From CAVQAH01 sp963784195 (GTDB taxonomy: Bacteria > Acidobacteriota > Vicinamibacteria > Vicinamibacterales > 2-12-FULL-66-21), in assembly GCA_963784195.1 (NCBI GenBank), contig CAWARA010000033.1, forward strand, positions 132,217 through 196,216: 64,000 nucleotides of DNA. Reading direction: 5' to 3'. Positions 18,194 to 31,337 of the stretch are shown here, one piece after another. A program made the translations under genes and the position numbers. The notes beneath the pieces were generated by a model that saw nothing but the letters and a program-made list of their open reading frames with translations, had not been told where the DNA came from and searched no databases. How positions within the stretch are numbered: the stretch's first letter is position 1; every line of letters begins with the position of its first letter.

Positions 18194-20192
18194 ATGCACA
18201 CGACGCTTGCCGGACGGATCCTCTCCATCCTCTTGATGCCGACCGCGCTGGCCTCGCGATTCGCGGCGATGCCCCCACCGACGATGGTCGCCATCGCCGT
18301 CGATCCTGTGTCTCTCCCCGGTACTCGCGCCGCTTGCGGTCTCGGGTCGAGCACTTCAGGCTGGCAGCCCTCCCGAACAGACTCAGGAGCGAATCACGGT
18401 CGCCGACAACCGAATTGCGGCCGGCACTCGCGTGGATGGGACGCTGACGATCCGTCTCGAAGCGCGCAGCGGGAAATGGTACCCGGACCGGGATACCGAT
18501 CCCGGCGTCGTCGTGAAGGCGTTTGCCGTCGAGGGTGGGGCCTTGCAGATTCCGGGTCCGCTCATTCGCGTCACGGAGGGGACCCGGATTCGCGCCGTTA
18601 TTCGCAATCGTCTGGCGGATCCGCTGGCGATGCATGGGCTCTGCGCACGGCCTGGGAATTCGTCCGGCGGCCTGGACGTGGTTGTGATCCCGCCAGGGGA
18701 AACTCGAGAGTTCACGTTCGCGTCCGGGAGCGCGGGGACGTACTACTACTGGGCGGCCACCGATCCGGCAACGCCGGTCAGATCAAAGGGCGCCTGCCGA
18801 CTCGCAACTGTCAGGCGCGTTGATTGTCGACCCCGGTGACGGGCGCTCTCACCAGGACCGCGTCCTGCTGATGGGTATCTGGGGCGATTCCAACCCCGGC
18901 AGCGATGGCCCGCGGCGAATGGTGATCAACGGACGGTCGTGGCCTCACACCGAGCGCTTGACCTACCGCGTTGGCGACTCCGTCCGCATGCGCGTGATCA
19001 ATGCAGGCAGCGCCGTGCACCCGATGCATCTGCATGGGTTCTATTTCAACGTGGACAGCCGCGGCGATGAGCGCGCAGGACAGTCATCTCTCCGGCGGGC
19101 TCCTCGCCGCGGCTGGTCGTGACCGAACGGCTCGCGCCGGGCGGGACGTTCGCGCTCACGTGGAAGCCCACGAGGCCGGGAAACTGGCTGTTTCACTGTC
19201 ACGACAACTTCCATCTCGCTGCGGGCGGCGCCCTCGATGGCGAGCCGGCGCCGCGACGCCAGCCGGTCACCACGTGGAGAACCATGCGCTCGAGATGATG
19301 GCCGGACCGGTGATGGGCATCACCGTCACCGGCAAGAGCGCGAGCCGCGCGGCAGTCGACCTCGGACAAGCGCCGCGAATCGGCTGGTTGCGCGCGTCGA
19401 TCGATGGCGGCACCGCCGAGGAGCCGGCGTTCGGGTACATGCTCGACAACGGCGCGACGACTCGCCGCCGCCGCCGCCGTACTTGCCCGGGCCCGACGCT
19501 CGTCCTCAAGCGCGGCGAGCCGGTCAGCATCACCGTGGTCAACCAGCTGCCCGGAACCGACCGCAGTGCACTGGCACGGCATCGAGCTCGAGAGCTACTA
19601 CGACGGCGTGGCTGGTTATTCCGGCGAAGGGAAGCGGATCGCGCCGGCCATTCCGCCAGGCGGCTCCTTCGAAGCGCGCTTCACGCCGCCGCGCTCGGGC
19701 ACGTTCATCTATCACACGCACATCGACGAAGTCCGGCAGCATGCAGGCCGGGCTTTCGGGCGCGCTGCTCGTCGTGGACATCCCGGAGGCGTACGATCCG
19801 CAGCACGATATCGTGTTGCTGGTGACCGCTGCCGCGGAAGGATGCCGACAGCCGATGTCGTGCTGCTCAACGGGTCGTCGACGCCGGCTGCCGCGCGAGC
19901 TGCGTGCTGGTGAGCATTACCGGCTGCGATTCATCAACATTCACACGTTCCGCCCGAACATGCGCATGCGCCTGTTGCGCGATTCGACGCTGCTCGGTGG
20001 CGAGCCGTGGCCAAGGACGGTATGGATCTGCCCGCCGGATCAGGCGAGTCGAGGGGCCGTCCGAAGATCCAGATGGGGAACGGCGAGACCTACGATTTCG
20101 ATTTCGTCCCACCCGGACCTGGTGACATCCGCCTCGACGTCATCGCCTGCGTGGAGCTTGTGCTGGTGTCGATGCCGATCCGTGTCCGTTAG
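18194..20192 (+). pseudogene. Multicopper oxidase, at least six frameshifts
   Basis: Copper-dependent oxidase of the laccase/nitrite reductase superfamily, now unreadable as one frame. A leader starts at ATG 18194. Successive frames give PGPLIRVTEGTRIRAVIRN and LAMHGLCARP, then PMHLHGFYFNV, then NWLFHCHDNFHL (type 1/type 3 copper ligands), then PGPTLVLKRGEPVSITVVNQ, AVHWHGIELESYYDG and FIYHTHIDEVRQ, then the end at 20192. So copper-binding cupredoxin motifs occur twice, in a six-domain-like order with HCH before HWHG. Six or more indels over 2 kb indicate a real pseudogene rather than single sequence errors. Confidence 0.8.
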
Positions 20193-20286
20193 CCACGTGA
20201 ACCAGATCGCGGTCACATCACACGAAGTGGACAACCAGGCCCGATGATATGTCATAGACTCGTGACGCCCGATCCTGAGAACCGCG

Positions 20287-23255
20287 ATGACCCCACAACG
20301 CTGGCAGCACATAACGCAGGTCTACGAAGCCGCGCTCGAGCGTGAACCGGACGCGCGCGCGGCCTTTCTCGCGGATGCGTGCGGCACCGATGCCGACCTC
20401 CGGCGTGAGGTGGACTCCCTCCTGGCACACGACGCCACGCCGGTACTCGTCGACTCGTCCATCTGGGATGTCATCGGGGGCTTCCTCGATGTCGAAGCCG
20501 GTCTCGCCCTCGGGTCGGTGGCCGGGCACTATCGCATTGACGCCCTGCTCGGCGCCGGCGGAATGGGTCAGGTCTACCGTGCCCGGGACATGAAGCTCGG
20601 GCGCGACGTCGCCCTGAAGATTCTGCCTGCGTTCCTTGCCGACGATGAGGAGTTGCTGGAGAGGTTTCGCCGCGAAGCGCGGGTACCTCGCCTCGCTCAA
20701 TCATCCTGCCATCGCTACGATCTACGGATTCGAGGCTCTCGGCGGCGTGCACGCGCTCGTGCTGGAACTCGTCGAAGGCCCGACTCTGGCGGATCGGCTT
20801 CGGCGCGGACCAATCTCCATCGACGAAGCGGTTCCCATCGCCGATCAGATCGCGAGCGCGCTGGAGGCCGCGCATCAGCAGGCGATCATTCACAGGGACC
20901 TCAAGCCTGCCAACGTCAAGGTCACGAACGGCGGCTCGGTCAAGCTTCTCGACTTCGGCCTGGCGAAGCCGATCGCCGAGTTGCCGCAAGGCCCTGAGAT
21001 TGAGCGCGAGAGACTGGCGGAACAGGCAGGGCGATCGCCAACGTCCGTCGCACCCACAGTCACAGACGCTGGCGCCGTTCTCGGCACGGCGGCATACATG
21101 AGTCCCGAGCAGGTGAAGGGGCGTGCGCTGGACACACGCAGCGACATCTGGTCGTTTGGTTGTGTTCTCTACGAGATGTTGACGGGGAAGCCGGCCTTCC
21201 CTGGCGCGGACGTCGACGCGACGTTCGCAGCGGTGGTGAAGAACGAGCCCGATTGGGCGGCGCTGCCATCCGATGTGCCTGATGCGATCCGAAGACTGCT
21301 TGCTCGCTGCCTGGCCAAGGATCGCCGTCACCGGATTGCGGACGCAGCCATCGTTCGCTACGTACTCGCGGACGTCGCGCAGACGCCACGAACCGAACAC
21401 GCCGCGCCTGCCCGTCGGCCTCTCAGCAGGGCAGCTGTCGTTCTGGCGTCGGCGATCGCGACGCTCTTCGGTCTCGGGCTTGGCGTTGGCTGGATGGTCC
21501 TGCACGCTCCGAGTCATCCCTCAGCCGTCACCCGCTTGCCAGTGCTCACACCCGCGTCACCACCGCTGACTTTCCACGGCATGAATCGCGATGTCGCGAT
21601 TTCGCCGGATGGCCGGCTGGTCGTGTATCGCGCTGGCACTCCCACACGTTGGCAACTGGTGGCGCAACCGCTCGACCGGCTCGACACGCGGCCGCTCGCG
21701 AACACGGACGTGGGCAACACCCCTTTCTTTTCCCCCGACGGTCAGTGGCTCGGATTCGCCGGAGGCGCACGGCTCTGGAAGACCCCAGTGGCGGGCGGAG
21801 CAGCGACTGAGTTGTGCCGAATCGTCGGTGCGTCCTCTCGAGGCGCGACATGGGGACCGGACAGGACCATTTACTTCGCCGACAGCGATCCTGCTGTCGG
21901 ACTGCTCAGCGTCCCGGAGTCGGGTGGAACGCCGCAGACCCTGACCAGGCCTGACCGCGACAAGGGCGAGCGAGACCACTGGTTCCCATATGCGCTGCCG
22001 AACGGCCGCGGCGTTCTCTTTACGATCGAGGGCGAACGGCCCGAGTCTGCTCTGGTCGCGGTCCTGGATCTGCGGTCTCGAACGCACAAGACGCTCGTGC
22101 CTGGGAGCGATGCGCGATACGTCGACAGCGGTCATCTCGTCTACGTCCTCGCCGGAGGGCTGAGGGCGGTGCGATTCGATCCGGCGGCCCTCGAGGTGAC
22201 TGGAGAGCCCGTCCCGATCCCGGATCAGGTCATGACACTCGGCAGTGGCATCGGCAATTTCTCGATCGCGAGAGACGGAACGTTGTTGTACGTCGCACGA
22301 ACAGCCGGGGCCGCAGCGTGGCCCTTACGCTCGCTCGTGTGGGTCGACCGGTCAGGTCGCGAAGAAGCCATACCAACCGAACCGCGTGCGTTCGTCAGTC
22401 CGCGACTCTCCCGTGACCGTACCCAGCTCGCGCTCGAGATTCGGGACGGAGAGCCGGCCATTTGGATCTTCGACATCGGTCGCAAGCTTCTGCAACGTCT
22501 GAACTCCGATTCGTACGTGGAGCGAAATCCCGTGTGGACGGCAGACGGGCGGCTCCTGTTCGCCTCGGACCGCAGCGGCGTGTTCAACGTGTATCGGCAA
22601 TGGCCATCTGCGGGGAGCAGTAGCGAGCAACTCACATCGAATTCGTGGAATCTGTTTCCTAGCTCGCTGTCGCGAGATGCGGCACGACTGTTCGTCACCC
22701 AGCTCTCACCTGACGCGGATGTCATGGTGTTTCGCGAACCGGATCGGCGTACGGAGCGCCTTATCGCGCGCGCAAGCAGCCCTGAGATCTCCCCTGACGG
22801 CCGATGGGTGGCTTACCAGACGTATGTGCTGCCGGCGTCGGGCACCGTCGGAACACCCGCGCCGTTCCCATGGGCCGTCGGATCCCAGAAGGAAGTGTTC
22901 GTGCAACCTTTTCCGGGCACGGATGGGCAGCGAACGCGTATTTCCGTCGACGGCGGAAGCCACCCGGCATGGTCAGCCGATGGATCCGAGCTGTTCTTTT
23001 TCGATCGTCAGGGACGACTGACCAGCGTCGCGTTTCACCCGACCGGTTCTGGATTGAAGCTCGGCGAAGCGCGCGTCCTTCTTCAGCCGAAGTACTTTGT
23101 TGATGCGGGTCCTGCACCGGGCCGACCGTACCGATGTGGCTCCTGACGGCAGGTTCATCATGGTTAAAGACAATCCAACGGACAGCGCGCAGCTGCCCAG
23201 CCTGGTCGTTGTCCTGAACTGGATCGAAGAGCTGAAGCGGCTGGCGCCGCGGTGA
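20287..23255 (+). pseudogene. TolB-type transmembrane Ser/Thr protein kinase, two frameshifts
   Basis: PknB-like kinase joined by one membrane helix to an extracytoplasmic TolB/WD40-like propeller. Frame one (from ATG 20287) gives the N-terminal helical segment and the glycine loop LGAGGMGQVYRARD with VALKIL, then breaks near 20683. Frame two carries LASLNHPAIATIYGFE, HRDLKPANVK, DFGLAKP and YMSPEQVKGRALDTRSD, the membrane helix VVLASAIATLFGLGLGVGWM and the propeller. A second break near 23126 removes the ending; the third frame supplies APDGRFIMVKDNP and stops at 23253-23255. With both indels repaired the protein is about 990 residues and complete. Confidence 0.88.
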
Positions 23256-23638
23256 GTGGCGCGCGGAGCGCGCTCCATCCGGGCTGCTGATCGTTCAAGC
23301 GACGTGAGCCAGCCAGGAAATCGTCGATGCGGCGGACCTCTGGCACTTCGTCGGCGAAAGTCCAGCCCTTGAACCCGCTGTTCTTGATCTGGTCGCGTCC
23401 GACGATTACCGCCGCTGGAAGGCGGGGGGACCCGTCGGGCACGGTGATCGTCTGCAACATGGCGCGAGAAGCCAAGGCTGGAAGTCTTAGGCGTAGATCC
23501 TCCGAGGCACGGGCAGCGCGACGCTGAATGACGTTGTAGTCCAGATGTAGTCCAATAGCGCCCAAACACCGACTAAAACGGGGATGCTGGACTGACCAGA
23601 GACCAGCACGAGACAACACGATTCACAACCCCGTTGAA
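23256..23638. other. Right end of island A, no intact gene
   Basis: After the kinase stop there is a minus-strand open stretch (about 23300-23470) with plausible coding character (VPDGSPRLPAAVIVGRDQ), possibly a gene fragment, which I cannot name. Two GTAGTCCA words at 23537-23555 lie about 85 bases before core 2 and are mirrored by TGGACTAC words after it. The open frame 23487-23684 on the minus strand is only the antisense of the tRNA fragment. Confidence 0.5.
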
Positions 23639-23689
23639 TCTGCAAAACCTCCATCCCCGGTTCAAATCCGGGCGGCGCCTCCAAAATTC
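23639..23689 (+). repeat. Attachment-site core, copy 2 (3' fragment of tRNA-Cys)
   Basis: Exact copy of 17237-17287. It lacks the acceptor 5' strand, D arm and 5' side of the anticodon stem, so it is not a tRNA gene. The preceding 38 bases are shared with copy 3. GTAGTCCA words before it and TGGACTAC words after it (23742-23759) form an inverted arrangement about the core, like integrase arm sites. Confidence 0.85.
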
Positions 23690-23838
23690 CGGTTCAAATT
23701 CGACGGATTGTGCTTTAGCGGCACAAACAGCGCCTCGAAATTGGACTACGCTGGACTACAAATCGTAGACGGGCACGTAGTGGCATCCCGCAAATCACTG
23801 TGTGCGAAGCGCTTCGCTGTTCGCGAGTTGGAAGAGGA

Positions 23839-23857
23839 GGAGGTTTCCAGAACCTCC
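23839..23857. repeat. GGAGGTT/AACCTCC palindrome near the left end of island B
   Basis: Seven-base arms around five bases, 150 bases after attachment core 2, matching the palindrome 152 bases after core 1. It lies 56 bases before the sigma gene start and could also work as an operator there. Confidence 0.65.
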
Positions 23858-23912
23858 GCCCTCATCCGTCCGCTCCGAGTCGGCCCGGAACGGCGCGTCG
23901 TAAAATGCGCAA

Positions 23913-24485
23913 ATGTCAGGCACGGAGTCGAGTCCAACCGATCTCCTGCTCGCATGGAGAGGAGGCGACGCAGCCGCCCTGGACCAGCTGGTCCCGCTGG
24001 TCCACGAGGAGTTGCGACGCCTGGCGCGGCGCTACATGGCGCAGGAGCGTCCTGACCATACACTGCAGCCGACGGCGCTCGTCAATGAGGCGTATCTCCG
24101 ACTGTTCGACGTTCACCAGGTCGACTGGCAGAACCGCGGGCATTTTTTCGCCATGGCGGCGCGGGTCATGCGCCGCATCCTGGTGGACGCCGCCCGTGCA
24201 CATGGCAGCGTCAAACGTGGTGACGGTTTCCAGAAAGTGACGCTCGACCCTGCGCTGGAGCCGGCCGCGCCAGGCGTGCCGGATTTTGGCGCGCTCGATG
24301 AGGCGTTACACCGTCTCGAGTCGCTTCATCCGAGACAGAGTCAAGTTGTGGAGCTGCGGTTTTTCGGCGGCCTGACGCTTGACGAGACCGCCAACGTGCT
24401 GCACGTATCGCGCGACACCGTCAAGCGCGATTGGCAGTTCGCCAAACTGTGGCTCCTGCGAGAGCTCGGTGACCGAGCGGGGTGA
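23913..24485 (+). CDS. ECF sigma factor, TIGR02999 type (island B)
   Basis: A 190-residue sigma-70 family protein and clear paralogue of the one at 17542. Region 2 shows LVPLVHEELRRLARRYM, ALVNEAYLRLFDVHQVDW and GHFFAMAARVMRRILVDAAR; region 4 shows VVELRFFGGLTLDETANVLH with an ending WLLRELGDRAG. The ATG start at 23913 gives the usual family N-terminus. It is the first gene of island B and is read toward the convergent hydrolase. Its likely partner is the kinase at 26995; the target promoters are unknown. Confidence 0.93.
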   Translation: MSGTESSPTDLLLAWRGGDAAALDQLVPLVHEELRRLARRYMAQERPDHTLQPTALVNEAYLRLFDVHQVDWQNRGHFFAMAARVMRRILVDAARAHGSVKRGDGFQKVTLDPALEPAAPGVPDFGALDEALHRLESLHPRQSQVVELRFFGGLTLDETANVLHVSRDTVKRDWQFAKLWLLRELGDRAG

Positions 24486-24540
24486 CGGCTGACCGCCACC
24501 CCTTCGTCGTAGAACGTTGCTGAACGGCGTGAGACCCGGC

Positions 24541-26775
24541 TCACCGGATGAAGCCCAGATCCTCCGGCAGCGGACTCAAAACAGGGACTTCGAAAAAGCG
24601 CCTCGGCTCAGGGTGAATCGTCAGCGCGCCATCCGACGCGAAGAAGATCGCAATCTGCCTTTGCACAGGCAGGCCGATCTCGAGGAAGCCTCCTGCGGCA
24701 CCGATGGCGACCATGAATCCATGCGGATTCTTCGGCAGTGTCGGCCGCTCGGCGTAGGCGAGGTCGTGACGATAGAACATCGCCCGATCGGCCAGATCGC
24801 CCGCGCGCAGCATAGCAGTTGTCGCCGGGTTTGGAACGGTCTGGTCTCCCCTGGCAAACTGGATGATCACGGACCTGGGCGGCACGCCCTCGAGCGGATT
24901 CTTCCGCAAATGACGCGAGTACGCCACCGGGTTGGCAGGTTGCATGACCCACTCCGTTCTGTCGAGGTACTCCTGAATGTCCATCGCCCCGGCCACGGTG
25001 TTGACCAGCGGCGACCGGATGACGCCGCTCGTTCCGTCCGACAGATCCACTGGCAGCGGCGCGCCGTCTCTGAGCGGCACGTTCTCATTGAAGAAGTAGG
25101 GACCCGGAGTGGGTACTCCATCGAGCCTGATGATTCCGGGCTCGTTGATGAGCGACGGCACACGCGCCGCCAAACGGCTGGCAATTATCGGTCGGCCGCC
25201 CGGCGGCGAAAGACGCTGAAGTTCGACGTGCGCGCCGCCGGGTACGTTGGGCACTCCGGCTCGCACCCGGGGCTCGACCGCGAGGAACGCGGTCCCGTAG
25301 ATCCCGCCGAGCGACTGTCCGAAGTAGTAGATCCGCGACGGATCCAGGTCTTGTATCGCGTCGCCGTCCACGTCGATGCCGACCTCGATCACACGAACCA
25401 GCTGCATGAGGTCTGCGACGGTCTGCAGGAATCCGTGGCCGGCGTCCAGGATGGTGCGCGGCGGCGCCGCCCGGAGGCCTTCTCTGTCCGTGATGATGCC
25501 GTCGCCGTTCTGGTCGATACCGCGCCCCCCGGCGGGAAGGATCACTGGCGAGCCCACCGTTCGGTTGACCATTACCGTGCCAAGCGGGCCGAAGCCGTTA
25601 CCGGCGACGGTGATGCCGATCGTGGCTATGCCGTGACTGGCCATCATGGCGGCCGAGTTCAGCGGACCTCCGTTGACGTTCTTGCTGCTGCCGCTGCCAT
25701 GGCCATAGATGGCCACGGGCCACCCGCCGACAGGCATCGGCCCGGACGGCAAATACAGGTTGAAGTAGACGTCGGCCATACTCTGCACTTGCGGCACCCC
25801 GGTCCGCGTGCCGACCGCAGGAATGTACTCGCCCGGATGAATCCTGTAATCCGGCGAGAGGTAGCTCCCGAAGGCAATCCGTCCCACCGCGCCCGGAACG
25901 ACGCGCAGCATCGATATGGCGGGCTGGACTGCCGTAAAGCTGACCGGGTTGTCGCCTGTCTGCTGATTCACGGTGATGCCGGACACGGTGTCCAGCGGGA
26001 AAACGCTTCTCGTCCCCTCGGGACCGAGCTTGAAATCGGCTGCGGCGGGCTCGGACGACTTGATCTGGTTGCGAATCGTTTCCAGGAGCGCCGTCACGCT
26101 CTGCGTGGTGAAGACGCTGAGGGAGACGATGTCGCTCTCCTGCACACCGGTCCCTTCAGCAGCTCTCAGTGCGTCGAGCAGCGCCTTGCGGTAATCCTTG
26201 AATCTGTCGTCCTGTGTCTGTCCAAGGTTCAGTTCGTGGCGAAACCGCCGGAGATCATCACTCGCGCCGACCGCCGCCCCCGACTGATCACGCAGCCCGC
26301 TCGTCACGATCAGCGCGTACCGGGTGTGCTGATCGAGCAGCTCGTCGGACTCGGCGTGGAGCGTCAAGGTCGCGGGATCCCACACGACCTGGTTGATGCC
26401 GATGCGGCGGAAGCTGCCATCGTGCTCGCCGGCCGCGTCTCCCAGATTCAGGAGAAAGATGGCGTCACTCGTCGCCGACGTGACGTCGATCGCCCCGTCC
26501 AAGGGGATCGAGAGTCGCGGCTGGAGGTTAAAACCGTCGAGCGAGTTGATCACCTCGATATCTTCGCAATCCGAGGGACGCCGATCGCAATCGAGCCGCG
26601 GCAGATTGACGCGCCGGCCGGTGAGCTGCGTGCCATCTGGAACCGTAAAGAAGTCGCTCGGGAATGGACCGCCGGCCGGCAGTTCAACCTGGAAGAGCGC
26701 CCGCACACTGACCGTCTGCGCAGCAGACGGAATCGTAAGAGTACCTGAGCGCCACGAGTGCCATGACTCGGGCAC
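24541..26775 (-). CDS. Alpha/beta hydrolase, bacterial extracellular lipase (Lipase_bact_N) type
   Basis: A 744-residue hydrolase similar in layout to Pla-1/cef-type extracellular lipases of gammaproteobacteria: a long beta-rich N-terminal domain (about 1-330) followed by an alpha/beta-hydrolase domain. The nucleophile elbow is YYFGQSLGGIYG (GxSxG) near residue 460, preceded by the oxyanion-type WPVAIYGHGSGSSK. A late His in NPHGFMVAIG is a candidate catalytic base. The frame opens at GTG 26775 and an in-frame stop lies just upstream, so no signal peptide is present; the true leader may be lost. It converges with the sigma gene and diverges from the kinase. Confidence 0.8.
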   Translation of the reverse strand: MPESWHSWRSGTLTIPSAAQTVSVRALFQVELPAGGPFPSDFFTVPDGTQLTGRRVNLPRLDCDRRPSDCEDIEVINSLDGFNLQPRLSIPLDGAIDVTSATSDAIFLLNLGDAAGEHDGSFRRIGINQVVWDPATLTLHAESDELLDQHTRYALIVTSGLRDQSGAAVGASDDLRRFRHELNLGQTQDDRFKDYRKALLDALRAAEGTGVQESDIVSLSVFTTQSVTALLETIRNQIKSSEPAAADFKLGPEGTRSVFPLDTVSGITVNQQTGDNPVSFTAVQPAISMLRVVPGAVGRIAFGSYLSPDYRIHPGEYIPAVGTRTGVPQVQSMADVYFNLYLPSGPMPVGGWPVAIYGHGSGSSKNVNGGPLNSAAMMASHGIATIGITVAGNGFGPLGTVMVNRTVGSPVILPAGGRGIDQNGDGIITDREGLRAAPPRTILDAGHGFLQTVADLMQLVRVIEVGIDVDGDAIQDLDPSRIYYFGQSLGGIYGTAFLAVEPRVRAGVPNVPGGAHVELQRLSPPGGRPIIASRLAARVPSLINEPGIIRLDGVPTPGPYFFNENVPLRDGAPLPVDLSDGTSGVIRSPLVNTVAGAMDIQEYLDRTEWVMQPANPVAYSRHLRKNPLEGVPPRSVIIQFARGDQTVPNPATTAMLRAGDLADRAMFYRHDLAYAERPTLPKNPHGFMVAIGAAGGFLEIGLPVQRQIAIFFASDGALTIHPEPRRFFEVPVLSPLPEDLGFIR

Positions 26776-26994
26776 GACAATAGATCGTGTGTGACCACGA
26801 TTGACTCACGTGAACCTCCCTTCGATGTTCCGCAGGGACCTCACCGTCCATAGGCGGAAAAGCCTGACCAACAGGTGCACGGGGCGACGCGAGGAGCGCG
26901 CTCACCTCAGCAGGGCGCTCACGCTCAGTCGCTGCACAAGTCTTACAATCGGGGCGTGCGGAGCCGGGGCTCACAATCGCAGTCGGGGGAGACG

Positions 26995-29847
<2,853 letters not shown>

Positions 29848-30190
29848 TTGATAATCCAGGTGGAACTGTCTGGACGCCGTCGAAGAAGCGTAGGCCGTCG
29901 CGGTTGCACTGAACCCACTCCCAGCGCTCCGATCGCTAGGCCCGGGGTCGGCGATTCAAGATCGCGCTTCCGCTGGCACAACCGTCATGATCCGCCGATA
30001 TTCGTAACCGCAGACGTCCGACAGCTCGCCCAACCGTGCAATGCGGCCCGGTCGCAGGAGGCTTTCGCGTAGCACACCCATCCCTCGAACCCGCACCGCG
30101 GATCATCTCGGATGAACTCTGGGATCGAGCCCAGACCAGCAGGGCGGAGATTCGCACCCTCGTGGCTGCCAAGCTGCGGCACTCGCCCGC
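29848..30190 (+). other. Non-coding stretch with a trace of a serine recombinase
   Basis: No intact gene. In the plus frame at about 30075-30165 the translation PRIISDELWDRAQTSRAEIR matches the characteristic end of the Recombinase domain of large serine recombinases (pattern IVxDELWxRVQ). About 30 residues are left, with nothing recognisable before or after. It could be the last trace of the element's own recombinase or an unrelated fragment. Confidence 0.45.
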
Positions 30191-30865
30191 GTGGGCCTCG
30201 CCGCGGCGGTGGTCGCGATCATCGGGTTCGTGCCGGGCCTGGTGCGCTCGAACCGCCTCGGGCCGATCACGCCGTTGGTGGCATGGCACGGCGTGCTCGG
30301 CGCGGCGTGGCTCGTCCTCTACCTGGCGCAGACGACGCTGATCGGGCGCGGCTCGCGCGAGCAACACCGGCGCCTTGGGGTCGTCGCCGTGGGCCTGGCG
30401 ATCGCATTCGTCATCACCGGGTACGCCGTCGCGATCGCCCAGACGCGGCGTGGCTTCGATCTGAGCGGCGACCTGCACGTCGCCGACGATCCGCTGGCCG
30501 CGCTGGTGTTCCCGCTCGGCGACCTGCTGTCGTTCTCGGTCCTCGTGGGGCTGGCGACGCTATGGCGCCGCCGTCCCGATCGCCACAAGCGGCTGATCCT
30601 GCTGGCGACCGTAGTGCTCATGGCAGCGCCGCTGGCCCACGTCATCGGCCAAGTGCCGGCCCTGCACGCGTTCCCGCCGGTGATCCTGCTGCCGCTGGCG
30701 GCGTTCTACTTCGCGGCAGCCATCCACGACCGCTGGACCGACGGCCGCGTCCACCCGATCTCCCTGTGGGGCGCGATCGCGCTGCTGGTCTGGGCCCAGG
30801 GGCGGGCCGTGCTGGTCGGGCCGAGCGAGGCCTGGCACCGCTTCGCCGCGTGGCTGATCGCCTAA
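30191..30865 (+). CDS. Seven-helix membrane protein of unknown function
   Basis: A 224-residue hydrophobic protein with about seven membrane spans. Motifs include TPLVAWHGVLGAAWLVLYLA, a helix with a conserved His and Trp, the basic loop GSREQHRRLGVVA, and a later RRRPDRHKRLILLATVVLM. His residues in helices and the HRRLG loop are typical of DUF2306-like or cytochrome-b561-like families, but I cannot place it firmly. The start is GTG at 30191; the frame just upstream is the recombinase trace. It is the last gene of island B. Confidence 0.65.
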   Translation: MGLAAAVVAIIGFVPGLVRSNRLGPITPLVAWHGVLGAAWLVLYLAQTTLIGRGSREQHRRLGVVAVGLAIAFVITGYAVAIAQTRRGFDLSGDLHVADDPLAALVFPLGDLLSFSVLVGLATLWRRRPDRHKRLILLATVVLMAAPLAHVIGQVPALHAFPPVILLPLAAFYFAAAIHDRWTDGRVHPISLWGAIALLVWAQGRAVLVGPSEAWHRFAAWLIA

Positions 30866-31286
30866 CCGAACCATGCCGGAGTCTGCGCCGGGTGGCGGCA
30901 GTGCGGGCAAACGAGCTCGAAGGGACGGGCGGGTCGATAGTCGAAATCTGGCGCGTCCATGCTTGGTCTGGGCGAAAGTGGCCGATGCGTCGCGGTCTTG
31001 CTCACCGAGTCGGCAAGGTGGACCGCTGGTTTCGAGCCCGCGCAACCCGAGGGCACTCACGACTCGTGTCGTGGCGACCAAAAGGTTCTCGGATCCACGC
31101 TACGAATGAGAGGAGAACTCCTGTTCCTCGGACCGGTCGAGGGGATGGGCTGAGCGGCCGGATCCGGGGGCAACGCGGCAGCCGTAGTCCAAACGTAGTC
31201 CAATAAGGCCCTAACACGAGGTAAAACGGGGGAGCTGGACAGACCAAAGACCAGCACGAGACAACACGATTCACAACCCCGTTGAA
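30866..31286. other. Right end of island B, no gene seen
   Basis: No convincing coding sequence on either strand. GTAGTCCA words occur at about 31188-31203, as at the right end of island A, and 31249-31286 is identical to 23601-23638. The minus-strand open frame across 31057-31332 is the antisense of the tRNA fragment. Confidence 0.6.
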
Positions 31287-31337
31287 TCTGCAAAACCTCC
31301 ATCCCCGGTTCAAATCCGGGCGGCGCCTCCAAAATTC
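31287..31337 (+). repeat. Attachment-site core, copy 3 (3' fragment of tRNA-Cys)
   Basis: Exact 51-base copy of 17237-17287. The bases right after it (a TTAA..AAAT..CGCG pattern) resemble those right after copy 1, so either this is the original chromosome flank or a third, more decayed unit begins here. Confidence 0.85.

Larger units (their letters stand above)
17288..23689. mobile_element. Genomic island A at tRNA-Cys (6.4 kb)
   Basis: The segment bounded by attachment cores 1 and 2. It holds an ECF sigma factor (minus), a decayed multicopper oxidase (plus) and a TolB-type Ser/Thr kinase with two frameshifts (plus). There is no integrase, relaxase or plasmid gene, so the element would need functions in trans or has lost them. 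The 38 bases before the right core (23601-23638) are identical to those before core 3. Confidence 0.7.

Noticed and set aside
23487..23684. Minus-strand open frame of 65 residues over the second tRNA-Cys fragment, and the related one at 31057-31332
   Set aside because: Both start with the antisense reading of the tRNA-Cys 3' part (EAPPGFEPGMEVLQ), a well-known spurious protein.
24517..26748. 743-residue plus-strand frame opposite the lipase-like gene
   Set aside because: Composition (Arg, Asp, His) of an antisense frame; the minus-strand gene has clear hydrolase motifs.
30112..31206. 364-residue plus-strand frame overlapping the membrane protein
   Set aside because: Arg/Ala/Gly-rich shadow frame; the 30191 frame has regular hydrophobic helices.
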